A stretch of 64,000 bases of DNA from Lumbricus terrestris (GCA_949752735.1 OX457039.1:49265555-49329554); one strand, 5' to 3'. Counted from the first letter of the stretch, positions 32,361 to 45,030 are shown. Numbers and translations: made by a program. The notes: generated by a model not told the origin, from the letters alone.

Positions 32361-33411
32361 TATTCTCAACGAATAGGCTGCTATTATACTATAGGCATTA
32401 TACACATTGTCGCAATGGATGAACGAATGACTGAATGAATGGATAAATGAATGACAAATAAGAATATTCAACAGCCTTTGACCGCCTGTGAGAAACCTTT
32501 ATTGTGACCTTTTTATTAACTGTTTTCCTATTCCCGTCATCCACGATATCATGTTAGATGGTTGGTCATAAAACGACAAACAATTATGGTTAGAATGCTC
32601 GATTCATATTGACCAATAACCATTAGCTGTTTTTAAGTATGATGTCTGTCTCTGAGTAGGCTAGGTATCTTAAAAGGCGCAATATGAATTCTCGGAATAA
32701 ATGAAGCCTGCAAGGAAGTAACCAGTGAATAGTTAGTTGCAGCTTAAACAATTATACTTAATAAACTTAATAATAACGCTGGTTAACGGAACTCTCCTCT
32801 GTTCACCGGTTTGATACTTACCCTGGCAGGGTACGAGCAGACGACTAGCGATTATCTCGTTATAAACTGAGCAGCAGCAGCAGCACGTTGAGTTAATATC
32901 GCATTCACCAGGTGGCGCCACGTCTAGGATTGTTCGCACTCTTGATATTATTAAGCAGGCGTTCGCGTGCTGAACAAACTCTATCGCTCGAGAAACATAA
33001 TGTAACAAAACTGCTTACGCTATCAGATCTAATATAAACCAAGTTTGTTTGAACGTGTGCCAATTTCTTTATTCGTTTGGACGTATACTTAGTCTAAATG
33101 ACATTCGCGCTTTCAAATTATTAGACAAAAAGGCTAGACCCTATACAATGTGAATTGAAAGAGTTTCTGAACAAAGTTTTTGGTAGGCCCACAGTTTCTG
33201 CCAATGGAAATCCCCGCTAATAATGCTTGACTAATAATTATTGGTTAATTTTACTTAAGGATGACGCCGGTGTCATATATTAATTTTTTATGCAAACTCT
33301 AGTCAGGCCTATAGATGATCTGATTATTCTGATTAGGCCTATTGCTCCGATGCTTCCTGCTTATTTAAATCTCTAGCTGTTTAACGACACTGCATATCAA
33401 TTATATTTAGT
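32361..33411. other. No gene recognised
   Basis: The only notable signals are a short (GCA)n run near 32872-32884 and a CTCF-like motif at 32905. Confidence 0.5.
32905..32918 (+). promoter_or_regulatory. CTCF-like motif
   Basis: TCACCAGGTGGCGC differs from the CCACCAGGTGGCGC form of the animal CTCF core at one position. It is a single match, with chance occurrence possible. Confidence 0.3.
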
Positions 33412-33598
33412 TTGCATGTGCACTTTTTGTAGCGCCCCTTTAATCTCCCTACTCAGAGGCGCTCCCGACTGCAGTGCGGACACTGCATCGGAGTTTCACG
33501 CCGAAGCGCTGCGTAATTGAGAGTGAAGGACTTGTCAATGGTCACTACGCGGCGAATTGAGGTGGATTCGAACCTGCAACCCTTCGGCTGCGAGGCGC
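33412..33598 (-). repeat. tRNA-derived SINE-like repeat
   Basis: The minus strand carries a box B-like GGTTCGAATCC next to CAGCCGAAGGGTTGCA, as at 25010-25088. It also has a module (CAGAGGCGCTCCCGACTGCA and following, plus strand) shared with 62396-62533. A composite SINE family is the simplest reading. Confidence 0.55.
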
Positions 33599-33904
33599 AG
33601 GGCTTTTTTAACGTGCAGTTGTACACAAAATGTGCAGTTCTAAATGGATTTGTGCTGTTGTAGAAGCACTTCTGTACAGTTAAAACTAGCAAAAAAGGCA
33701 GTGCTTTTTTTAACGTGCAGTTGTACACAAAATGTGCAGTTCTAAATGGATTTGTGCAGCCGTAGAAGCGTTTCTGTCACACGTTTTGTGCAATTAAAAC
33801 TAGCAAAAAAGGTCACTTTCATCCGATTGGAAGTAATTTACCATGGAGGATGGGAAAGAAAAGAAGGAGTTGTGCAGTTCTAAAAATTTCTTAAAAATAG
33901 CCCT
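33599..33904. mobile_element. Two tandem AGGGCTTTTTTAACGTGCAG-family repeats
   Basis: A truncated copy (33599-33701) is followed by a longer copy (33702-33904) ending TTAAAAATAGCCCT. They are related to 23622-23793. Confidence 0.65.
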
Positions 33905-33934
33905 GAAAAAAGGTCATTTTCATCCAATTGGAAG

Positions 33935-34460
33935 AGTAGTGGTTAGGTAGCGGTTTGATGCGCAGCGCATCCCAATAACGAGTGCGGATACTGGCGCAAG
34001 TAGGCCAAAGTTTCTGGCGCAGCAACACCTCTCCTCAATGACGTCATTGATTTATGTCAATCAACTCTGAGCAGCGACCCCCATATACAAAATGGTAAAC
34101 TCCAAAGGCTGGGGTGGCTGGCAGCGACGGGCTAGCCCCCCAACCAATCAGAATCCAAGGTTGTGTGCGGTCATGTATAACATGGACTAATCCATGTGCG
34201 CCGGGCAGCCCCACGCCTAACTCCTATCCAATAAAAATCTTCACAAGCAATTCTGCCGCCGCAGGCACCAACATGTCAATCCAATTATTGTCCCTGTCAT
34301 GGGAAGCCTTATGCGCTGGCTTCGGAAAGCGTTGTTGTCACATGTGGTTTTAATATTAGCCGTCATGTCAATCCAATTATTGTCCGTGTCATGGGAAGCC
34401 TTATGCGCTGGCGTCGGAAACCGTTGTTGTCACATGTGGTTTTAATAGTATTAGTCTTTG
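33935..34460 (+). repeat. Left terminal inverted arm
   Basis: It matches the reverse complement of about 42000-42524. It includes a 92-bp subrepeat (GTCAATCCAATTATTGTCC and following) present about 2.3 times and the stem-loop ACATGGA-CTAA-TCCATGT. Confidence 0.88.
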
Positions 34461-34639
34461 AAACGCTCCACCAACCTGTCAATCAAATTATTGACCGTAT
34501 CATTGGGAAGCTGGATAACCCCTGTGTGGTGGGCAGCCACACGCTAGCATGGGCTGGTGGCAGTATTTGAATATTATAATTAAACCATTGTATGTGGCAT
34601 CCAAAATGATATGCAATGCATAAAGGTATTCTATGCTTT

Positions 34640-34977
34640 GCAAAAAGTACTTCCTTCAGCGTATGCTATGCAAAATGCATGTGTGTGCAAAATTTGCTTG
34701 TTATAGTTGCATTATTGGTCTTTTCAAAAGTACTATAATATAAATAGTTGTTTATATGTGCGTATTGGATCACTTGGGTGAAAAATTTATCACAAGTTAA
34801 AATTACTTGCAAAAAGTACTTCCTTCAGCGTATGCTATGCAAAATGCATGTGTGTGCAAAATTTGCTTGTTATAGTTGCATTATTGGTCTTTTCAAAAGT
34901 ACTATAATATAAGTAGTTGTTTATATGTGCGTATTGGATCACTTGGGTGAAAAATTTATCACAAGTTAAAATTACGA
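34640..34977 (+). repeat. 169-bp tandem repeat, two copies
   Basis: Two nearly identical units begin GCAAAAAGTACTTCCTTCAG at 34640 and 34809. Confidence 0.9.
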
Positions 34978-35149
34978 AATTTCTCACAAAATCTATAATA
35001 TAAGTAGTTGCCTAACCATGGGTATTGGCTCACATGCATGAAAAAATATTTCTTTCTTTGAAATTCGTCCATTTATGTGCAAAAGAGCTCAATTGTCCAA
35101 ATGCTCAGTCGTTTCTACTTTTTGTGTACGAAACTGAGTAAGAACGTAA

Positions 35150-36350
35150 ATACTTTAATACTTACATCTTTCAACTTCTCAACCGCGCAAATTCCACAAA
35201 TCCATAACTACTTACTTACTTTCTTGTAAAATTTCAACACTTCAACACCTTCAATCCTTAATACTTGCATCTTTCAACTTCTCAATCGCACAAATTCCAC
35301 AAATCCATAACTACTTACTTACTTACTGACAAAATTTCAACCCTACATCAGATTTTATCGACCAAATTCCACGCATGCTTACTTACTTTCTTGTAAAATT
35401 TCAACACCTTCAATCCTTAATACTTGCATCTTTCAACTTCTCAACCGCACAAATTCCACAAATCCATAACTACTTACTTACTTACTGACAAAATTTCAAC
35501 CCTACAACAGATTTTATCGCACAAATTCCACGCATGCTTACTTACTTTCTTGTAAAATTTCAACACTTCAACACCTTCAGTCCTTAATACTTGCATCTTT
35601 CAACTTCTCAACCGCACAAATTCCACAAATCCATAACTACTTACTTACTTTCTTGTAAAATTTCAACACTTCAGCACCTTCAGTCCTTAATATTTGCATC
35701 TTTCAACTTCTCAACCGCACAAATTCCACAAATCCATAACTACTTACTTACTTACTTACTGACAAAATTTCAACCCTACAACAGATTTATACATACACAG
35801 TCCTGCTCTTATTTCTTCACACTTTCAATTCTTAATACTTGTATCTTTCAACTTCTCAACCATGCAAATTCAAGAATTCCACGCATGCTTACATACTTAC
35901 TCACAAACTTTCAGAACTTCAACAGCTTTACACATGCACATCCATACATTTCTTCAATCATTCAATTATTACTACATGCATATTTCAACATCTTAACTAT
36001 GCAAATTCTACAATTTTTCCTTGCATAATTACTTACTCACAGAATTTTTGCAATTCGTTTGCTTTTCAATTGCACAAGCTTGCACATATTTCTCATTTCT
36101 TCAAGCCATCAGTTCTGAATACTAGCATCTTTCATCATCTCAACCATACAAACTCTACAATTTCTAGCATACTTACTTACTTACTCTCAAAATGTTTGCA
36201 ATTCAAGTGCTTTTCACTTGCACAAGCTTGCATGACGTTGTACTTCTCATTTCTTCAAACTTCCATGTCTTAATTCTTACGCTTTGCAACATCTGAATCA
36301 CATCATTCTACAATTTCTCATATACTTACTTACTTACTCGCATAATTTGT
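35150..36350 (+). repeat. Left-arm satellite-like array
   Basis: Repeated units of about 100-130 bp contain CTTACTTAC, TGCATCTTTCAACTTCTCAA and CACAAATTCCACAAATCC. The array becomes more diverged rightward. The reverse complement of this unit makes up the right arm. Confidence 0.88.
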
Positions 36351-37864
36351 TTGTACCAGCAGCTTTACACATGCACAATCCTACTCTTATTCTCAAATTT
36401 TCAATCCTTTAATTCTTACTTCTGTCATTTTTCGACTTCTAAATCGCACAAGTCTACATCACCAAGTCGTACAGCTCCGCATTCATAAGAATGACCATGC
36501 TTTTACTTGTTGAAAAAAATCGGTTGGAGCTTATAATTGCGACTGTTACGCGCAAGAATTTCTGCTATGTGACAGCACATGCAATTGCAATGTCGTGAAT
36601 TTAGCTTAAAATGGTGAAGAATTCGCTTCATTGACCAACCAACCTTCGTATTTTATTCGATCACGCATGCATTTGGGTAAACTGATGACTCAGCCAAAAA
36701 AAAAAAAAAATTCCATGCGACTCAGAAATCGAAAATGTATGAGTCCTACATGTATCATACTTGCACCTCATAATTTCAAGCAGTCGTACCACTGTGAGAA
36801 CAAGTCATTCTATAGGGCTTTGTTATAACAAATTGATACTGTTGCATAAAGTGCTGACTCAGCTAAACTTACTTATGCTTGCAAACTAAAAGGTTTAATG
36901 TTCATGTCTAAGAGTTGCATACTTTACCATCTCATGCATCTGAAATTCACAATTCCATACAAAGTAATGTAAAGTAATGTAATGGAAACAAATGAGATCA
37001 TCAAGTGACACTTGATTCATACAACATTTGTCATTTAAAATGTAGAAAATTCACAAAAACACTGCTTTGCAAATAGGCACTCCAAAATATACTTTTAATG
37101 CATATATCTAAGACCTGTATTCTTCTCATCATGATTCTGATCCTCATATCCCACATGGGATGAAAAATTTGTGCACATGTAAGAAATTTTCGATCTTAGA
37201 AATTTTTTGTTACATAAAATGTTTGGACTTAGAAAATTTGTGAAGAAAAATTATAAACATGGAGAAAAATTTGGAACTTGGAAACTTTTGGTGTCAGAAA
37301 ATGTGTGGACTTAGAAACTTTGCAAAGAAAAAATGATGATATTGGAAAATTTCAGACTTCTCCTATTCCACCACGGCCTGCTGCAAATTCTGAAATTCCA
37401 TGCATACCTACTTACTCACAAAATTTTTGCAATTCAATTGCTTTTCAATTGTACAAGCTTGCACATATTTCTCATCTCTTGATTCTTACGATTTTCAACA
37501 TCTCAAGCTCATCATTCTACAATTTCTCAGCTACTTGCTTACTCACTGCATAGAAAAAGACAGAAAACGATTGAACATAGAATATTTGTGAAGAAACTTT
37601 TATGAACATGGAGAAAATTTTGGAACTTTGAAACTTTCGAAACTTCGAAACTTTCGGTGTCAGAAAATGTATGGACTTAGAAACTTTGCGAAGAAAAATG
37701 ATGATTCTTACTCTTCAATTTTTTTTTTTGATACTTCAAGAATTAAGTAACTGAGCAATTATTGCTAAGACGTAGAGTTGAAACGTGCAAGAATTAAGAG
37801 TTATAGTTGAAGAATTGAACAAATGAGAACCAAACGCATGAATTTGCAATTGAAGAGTTCTGTG
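36351..37864. other. Centre of the inverted-repeat element
   Basis: AT-rich, with short direct repeats of an AGAAAATTTG/GGACTTAGAAA-type unit near 37190-37330 and 37560-37700. It has no open frame with motifs and no transposase. Confidence 0.55.
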
Positions 37865-40800
37865 CATCAAGTAAGTAAGTATGCAGCTAAGTATATGTGG
37901 AATAGCAGAATCGTTATGTTGTGGGAATGAAACATGTAAGAAGTAAGAGTTGAAGTATTGAAGAAATGGGAAATGAGAAATAATTGTACATGTAAAGCTG
38001 ATTGGTTGTAAAACTTATACAAGTGAGTAAGCAAGTGTGTGCAGAATTGTAGCCGCATGCGATTTAGAAGTTGAAACATGTCCAAAGTATGAATTGAAGG
38101 AATGAAGATTTGAGAATCAGAGTAGGAATATGCGTATGTAAAGCTGTTGGTGTGCACAACATATGCAAGTAAGTAAGTAAGTAAGTATCTGAGAAATTGT
38201 AGAATGATGAGCTTGAGATGTTGAAAATCGTAAGAATCAAGAGATGAATGCTCGAAGATATGAGAAATATGTGCAAGCTTGTACAATTGAAAAGCAATTG
38301 AATTGCAAAAATTTTGTGAGTAAGTAAGTATGCATGGAATTTCAGAATTTGCATGTTCGAGATGTTGAAAGATGCAAGTATTAAGAACTGAAGAAGTGCA
38401 GAAATGAATAACAATTGCATGCTTGTACTTGTGTAAAACTTTGGTATGTAGACATTTTTGTGAATACGTAAGTAAGCATGTGAGAAATTGTAGAGTTTCT
38501 AACGTTGACATGATGAAAGATGTCAATATGAAGAACTGTTGGATTGAAGAAATGACAGATATGTGCAGGATAGTGTATATGTAAAGCTGTTGAATTGCTG
38601 AAATTTTGTGAATAAATATGTAAGTTGGTATGAAATTGTTGAATTTGCACGGTTGAGAATTTGAAAGATGCAAGTATTAAGAACTGACGATTTGAAGAAA
38701 TATGACCATGCGTGTGCATGTGTAAAGTTGTTGAATTGTTGAACTTTTGTGAATAAGTAAGTAAGTAAGTTGGTATGAAATTGTCGAATTTGCATGGTTG
38801 AGAATTTGAAAGATGCAAGTATTAAGAATTGGAGGATTGAAGAAATGGAAATACGACCATGTACGTGCACATGTAAAGCTGTTGAAGTGCTGAAATTTTG
38901 TGAATAAGTAAGTAAGTTGGTATGAAATTGTGGACTTTGCACGGTTGAGAATTTGAAAGATGCAAGTATTAAGAACTGACGGTTTGAAGAAATGAGAAAT
39001 ATGACCATGTATGCGCACGTGTAAAGCTGCTGAATTGCTGAAACTTTGTGAATAAGTATGTAAGTTGGTGTGAAATTGTTGAATTTGCACGGTTGAGAAT
39101 TTGAAAGATGCAAGTATTAAGAACTGACAATTTGAAGAAATATGACCATGCTTGTGCATGTGTAAAGCTGTTGAAGTGCTGAAATTTTGTGAATAAGTAA
39201 GTAAGTTGGTATGAAATTGTGGACTTTGCACGGTTGAGAATTTGAAAGATGCAAGTATTAAGAACTGACGGTTTGAAGAAATGAGAAATATGACCATGTA
39301 TGCTTGCTGAAATTTTTGAATAAGTAAGTAAGTTGGTATGAAATTGTGGACTTTGCACGGTTGAGAATTTGAAAGATGCAAGTATTAAGAACTGACGGTT
39401 TGAAGAAATATGTCCATGCTTGTGCATGTGTAAAGCTGCTGAATTGCTGAAACTTTGTGAATAAATATGTAAGTTGGTATGAAATTGTTGAATTTGCACG
39501 GTTGAGAATTTGAAAGATGCAAGTATTAAGAACTGACGATTTGAAGAAATATGTCCATGCATGTGTAAAGTTGTTGAATTGTTGAACTTTTGTGAATAAG
39601 TAAGTAAGTTGGTATGAAATTGTCGAATTTGCATGGTTGAGAATTTGAAAGATGCAAGTATTAAGAATTGGAGGATTGAAGAAATGGAAATATGACCATG
39701 TACGTGCACATGTAAAGCTGTTGAAGTGCTGAAATTTTGTGAATAAGTAAGTAAGTTGGTATGAAATTGTGGACTTTGCACGGTTGAGAATTTGAAAGAT
39801 GTGAGTATTAAGAACTGACGGTTTGAAGAAATGAGAAATATGACCATGTATGCGCACGTGTAAAGCTGCTGAATTGCTGAAACTTTGTGAATAAGTATGT
39901 AAGTTGGTATAAAATTGTTGAATTTGTACGGATGAGAATTTGAAAGATGCAAGTATTAAGAACTGACGGTTTGAAGAAATATGTCCATGCGTGTGCATGT
40001 GTAAAGCTGCTGAATTGCTGAAACTCTGTGAATAAATATGTAAGTTGGTATGAAATTGTTGAATTTGCACGGTTGAGAATTTGAAAGATGCAAGTATTAA
40101 GAACTGACGATTTGAAGAAATATGTCCATGCATGTGTGAAGTTGTTGAACTTTTGTGAATAAGTAAGTAAGTTGGTATGAAATTGTCGAATTTGCATGGT
40201 TGAGAATTTGAAAGATGCAAGTATTAAGAATTGGAGGATTGAAGAAATGGAAATATGACCATGTACGTGCACATGTAAAGCTGTTGAAGTGCTGAAATTT
40301 TGTGAATAAGTAAGTAAGTTGGTATGAAATTGTGGACTTTGCACGGTTGAGAATTTGAAAGATGTGAGTATTAAGAACTGACGGTTTGAAGAAATGAGAA
40401 ATATGACCATGTATGCGCACGTGTAAAGCTGCTGAATTGCTGAAACTTTGTGAATAAGTATGTAAGTTGGTATGAAATTGTTGAATTTGTACGGATGAGA
40501 ATTTGAAAGATGCAAGTATTAAGAACTGACGGTTTGAAGAAATATGTCCATGCGTGTGCATGTGTAAAGCTGCTGAATTGCTGAAACTCTGTGAATAAAT
40601 ATGTAAGTTGGTATGAAATTGTTGAATTTGCACGGTTGAGAATTTGAAAGATGCAAGTATTAAGAACTGACGATTTGAAGAAATATGTCCATGCATGTGT
40701 GAAGTTGTTGAACTTTTGTGAATAAGTAAGTAAGTTGGTATGAAATTGTCGAATTTGCATGGTTGAGAATTTGAAAGATGCAAGTATTAAGAATTGGAGG

Positions 40801-41050
40801 ATTGAAGAAATGGAAATATGACCATGTACGTGCACATGTAAAGCTGTTGAAGTGCTGAAATTCTGTGAATAAGTAAGTAAGTTGGTATGGAATTGTAGAA
40901 ATTGCATGTGTGAGATTTTGGAAGATGCAAGTATTAAGAACTGAATGAATGAAGAAATTGGAAATATGTGCCTGCATGCACATGTGTAAATCTGCTGAAG
41001 TGTTTTCATTTGGTGAGTAAGTAAGTCTGCAGGTATGGATTTGTAGAAAT
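37865..41050 (-). repeat. Right-arm satellite-like array with 563-bp higher-order repeat
   Basis: Units of about 135-147 bp (AAGTAAGTTGGTATGAAATT to GAAAGATGCAAGTATTAAGA) are the inverse of the left-arm array. From about 39400 to 40810 the units recur as a 563-bp higher-order period made of alternating 268- and 295-bp halves. Minus-strand frames stay open for hundreds of codons in all three phases because the repeat lacks stops, not because it codes. Confidence 0.9.
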
Positions 41051-41054
41051 TGCA

Positions 41055-41995
41055 ACTACTTACAATAAATCTCTTTTGAAAAATTTAAGAATTTTCACTT
41101 AAGATAAATTTTTTATGCATGTGAGCCAAAACATATGGTTATGGAACTACTTACAATAAAGCTGTTTTGGAAAATTTAAGAATTTTCACTTAAGATAAAT
41201 TTCTCATGTATATGACAGGTGTTGAAGTGTTGAAATTTTACAAGAAAGTAAGTAAGTAGTTATGGATTTGTGGAATTTGCGCGCTTGAGAAGTTGAAAGA
41301 TGCAAATATTAAGGACTGAAGGTGCTGAAGTGTTGAAATTTTACAAGAAAGTAAGTAAGCATGCGTGGAATTTTTGCGATAAAATCTGTTGTAGGGTTGA
41401 AATTTTGTCAGTAAGTAGTTATGGATTTGTGGAATTTGTGCGGTTGAGAAGTTGAAAGATGTAAGTATTAAGGACTGAAGGTGTTGAAGTGATGAAATTT
41501 TACAAGAAAGTAAGTAACCAGTCTATATGCAATTGGATTCGTCAGTGTAAAACACATTGTTAAGCAACTACTTACAATAAAGATGTTTTGGAAAATTTAA
41601 GAATTTTCACTTATGATAACTTTTTCATGCATGTGATCCAATCCATGCGTTTATACAACTACTTAAATTAAAGGACTTTTAAAAAATTGATTGCATGTGC
41701 AAGATTTTTTCATGTATGTGAACCAAAACATATGGTTATGCAACTACTTACAATAAAGCTCTTTTGAAAAATTTAAGAATTTTCACTTAAGATAAATTTT
41801 TTATGCATGTGAGCCAAAACATGTGGTTATGCAACTACTTACAATAAAGCTCTTTTGAAAAATTTAAGAATTTTCACTTAAGATAAATTTTTTATGCATG
41901 TGAGCCAAAACATATGGTTATGTACCTACTTACAATAAAGTTGTTTTGGAAAATTTAAGAATTTTCACTTAAGATAAATAATCAACAGTATACGG
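41055..41995 (-). repeat. ~92-bp tandem repeats of the right arm
   Basis: About six copies of CAACTACTTACAATAAAGCT followed by TTAAGAATTTTCACTTAAG and GCATGTGAGCCAAAACAT. It corresponds in inverted form to parts of 34750-35060. Confidence 0.85.
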
Positions 41996-41999
41996 CACA

Positions 42000-42524
42000 G
42001 ACTGCTAATATTAAAACCACATGTGACAACACCGGTTTCCGATGCCAGCGCATAAGGCTTCCGATGACACGGACAATAATTGGATTGACATGTCGATGCC
42101 TGCGGCAGTAGAATTGCTATACCGCACAGACTGCTAATATTAAAACCACATGTGACACGGACAATAATTGGATTGACATGTCGATGCCTGCGGCGGTAGA
42201 ATTGCTTGTGAAGATTTTTATTGAATAGGAGTTAGGCGTGGGGCTGCCCGGCGCACATGGATTAGTCCATGTTATACATGACCGCACACAACCTTGGATT
42301 CTGATTGGTTGGGGGGCTAGCCCGTCGCTGCCAGCCACCCCAGCCTTTGGAGTTTACCATTTTGTATATTGGGGGTCGCTGCTCAGAGTTGATTGACATA
42401 AATCAATGACGTCATTGAGGAGAGGTGTTGCTGCGCCAGAAACTTTGGCCTACTTGCGCCAGTATCCGCACTCGTTAGGCCTATTGGGATGCGCTGCGCA
42501 TCAAACCGCTACCTAACCACTACT
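42000..42524 (-). repeat. Right terminal inverted arm
   Basis: Inverse of the left arm, with an extra partial duplication of the inner part (two GTCGATGCCTGCGGC copies at about 42093 and 42180). Confidence 0.88.
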
Positions 42525-43736
42525 CCTCTAGAACGGATCCCCATTCCCCAATATGTGAAATGAAAACATCCGCACAAAATTATCCAGCGTTGCGACCCTT
42601 CTGAACCCGTGAAGGATAAATGAAGCGATAAAAACTTGTAATCTCGAGGTTTATAATGCAGTGCCAAAACAAGCTTAAGCCGCGGGAACCAGCTTATTTG
42701 CAATCGTTTTGCAGACAAAACAGATCGTTATAGACAAGTAAGAACTAACAAGGAACTAAGAGGATTTATCACTGGACAAAACTTCCAGCGATCTAATGGT
42801 CTGAAACGTCTGAATAATTAGACCTTGGTAACTGGATTCAAGGAAAAAACGGAAACGGAAAATAATTTGCTTTTGTTACATCTGAAAATTTAATTTTAGC
42901 TTAAAAATCTTGCTCATGCAATTTTATCTTAATCTGCAAATAACACAACTTTATTAGTAGGCCAAAATTAATTTTTATAAGTGACATTATTCTACAACAG
43001 TAATTTTTTCTTATGCTTTTGGTTTAATAAGAAATGGAGAAAAATTGGAGGTAGGACTATTGAAATCTTTTCCGATTTAAATTGTAAGCATAAATCCGCA
43101 TAAGTTTATGCTGATCGACATTACGCAAATAAAGTCTAATCAGAAGTAAAGACCATTGATGTGTGCTAAATTATATATTGTAAGCTTATATTTGTAGTTA
43201 AAATATTATTTATATAGGCCCAAGAATTTTAGATCAAAATTGCTCGTACAAATTCCCTTTCTCTGTATTTCTCAAATGATGACTTAAACAATTACATACT
43301 GACCCTTTAGTTAGCCGAATCCTAATTGAAAGTACGGTGAAAACGTTTGGAATATCAGACAAAAATGAAATTAATTAAAATAATAGTAGACAGTAAATAA
43401 ATAAAGTTACATAAACAATAAATACGGAAAGAAATGATGCGAAAAACAAAAAACCGATTGTTTTATAGAATAAAAAAACTAACTTTTTTGCAACTGTGAC
43501 TTGAAGTCTGAACCTTTTAACTTCGTTATAAGTTGCGTTCAAAAATCAAGGCATGCATAGTCATTTTATAGTGTATACCCAACACGTTGCATTTCCATTG
43601 TCTCGAAACTTCTTTCAATATGGTGTTTCAACGTTTCTTGCTAATAGCTTGCGAAACACGAATGGTGATGCTAACCAATGCGACACACAAGTATATAGGC
43701 CTAGTTATTCTTTAAAGGAATCAGACGAGTATAGGC

Positions 43737-43767
<31 letters not shown>

Positions 43768-45030
43768 GTATATATGTGTATATATATATAGTCCAAATCT
43801 GTAGATCTAGCTGAGGCGTATACGAACAGCATTTGGTTGTGAGACACAATCCTTCTCAGATGAATCAATTGTCTATCGGCCGGTGATCCGAGATAAAAAA
43901 AAGAGAACGATTGACGGTCATTATAGGATGATAAATGTAGATACAGATTTGATACACACGTTGGCTATATATTATAGGTTTGTAGCCTACATTTACATAA
44001 ATGCATAGCTTATACCGGTAGGCCTATATTATGCTTAAGCACGTTTCTCATTATATTTGCTACTAGCTGTACCCGGCCACGCGTTGCTGTGGCTGAAAAG
44101 ACTGTCCAACCCTCCCTTCTTAGGTCCCCTCCCATTCCCCTCCCCTCCCGTTCCCCTCCCCTTCCTCCCCTCCCCTTCCTTCCCTAGCCCCTCCCTCCCC
44201 TTCCTTCCTCCGTCCATACCTCTCTCCCTCCGTCTCTTCCTCCCTCCGTCTCTCCCTCCCTCTCTCCCTCCCTGCATCCCTCTCTCCCGTTTCATCTCCT
44301 CCCTCCCCTCCGTCCCTAGAAATATGCGCTTTAGAAAGACGCGCGGAAAACGGCCGTAAATGGACGATTTTGTAAAAACCGACAGCTACATATAAATATG
44401 CGCTAGAGAAAGACACACCTTTTAAAACGCGCCCGAAAAATGGGCGGACGCCGCCGGACGGATGCGTCAAAATTCAAACGGATATGGCTGGACTCCATCG
44501 ATGGCATCGATGTATATCGAATGGAATTAAAAGTTTTTTTGTTTTTTTTGGTCCTAAAGATTGCGCTTTCCCCAAAAGGCATTATACAAACCCGCTTATG
44601 TTCGAATGGAACGTTTTGCGAAAATTTTGAAAACAATCGATCAAGAACTTTTCGAGATCCTTCATGTCGAACGGTAACGTTTTACATTTTTATTTATATA
44701 GATATGTTTTGTATTTTAACAACAAGCTTATTGAAAAGAACTAAACCGGCCTAAAGAAACATATTCGTAGATAACTGCATACAATACAGTTCTCGTATTA
44801 TAGTCTAATAAGAGTTATACGCAAATCAAGCAATCGCTAATTACGATTGTTAACCAGCTTTTGTCAAACATTTGGACAATACTGTCTGCATTTCTCGTGT
44901 GCGTTATATTGATATCAGTGATGAATGATGTGGGAAATCTCATGCGTGGTGTTCTTCCACAAAACACTTAAGCCAATTGCTTATTTTTCTTTTCTACGAA
45001 ATGCTATGGACTCTATTGCAGGCTACAGCT
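42525..45030. other. Non-coding stretch of segment B
   Basis: Counterpart of 310-2149. It gains a TA tract near 43738-43790 and the insert at 44063-44700. I recognise no gene. Confidence 0.55.
44063..44700. mobile_element. Segment B-only insert beginning CTAGCTGTACCCGGCCACGC
   Basis: About 638 bp absent from segment A (junction near 1783). It begins CTAGCTGTACCCGGCCACGC, has a CCCTCCCTC-rich tract at about 44105-44310, then two related AATATGCGCT(T)AGAAAGAC units. I cannot identify terminal inverted repeats or a target duplication. A retrotransposon 3' end or a Helitron-like piece is possible. Confidence 0.5.

Larger units (their letters stand above)
33935..42524. mobile_element. 8.59 kb inverted-repeat (foldback-like) element
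   Basis: The ends are inverted copies: AGTAGTGGTTAGGTAGCGG at 33935 and its reverse complement ending ACTACT at 42524. Inverted homology of about 400-500 bp at high identity continues inward. Diverged satellite arrays, also arranged as inverted counterparts, fill the rest. A short hairpin GATGCGCAGCGCATC lies about 25 bp inside each end. No transposase or other protein is recognisable. No direct target duplication flanks it; the right flank is the first base of segment B. Foldback-type elements such as sea urchin TU have long inverted arms of tandem repeats. A non-autonomous member of another long-TIR superfamily is possible. Confidence 0.85.

Noticed and set aside
37867..41055. Several overlapping minus-strand open frames of 130-327 codons sharing MHLSNSQPCK
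   Set aside because: They occur in different phases of the same satellite units, whose lengths are not multiples of three. The repeat simply lacks stop codons on that strand.
33935..42524. CRISPR-like array from regular repeats
   Set aside because: Eukaryotic context, units of 90-170 bp without short repeat/unique-spacer structure, inverted arms; satellite arrays instead.
33935..42524. Polinton/Maverick, because the termini begin AG and end CT
   Set aside because: No polymerase, integrase, protease or packaging gene, length below typical, and no 6 bp target duplication; at most a non-autonomous relative.
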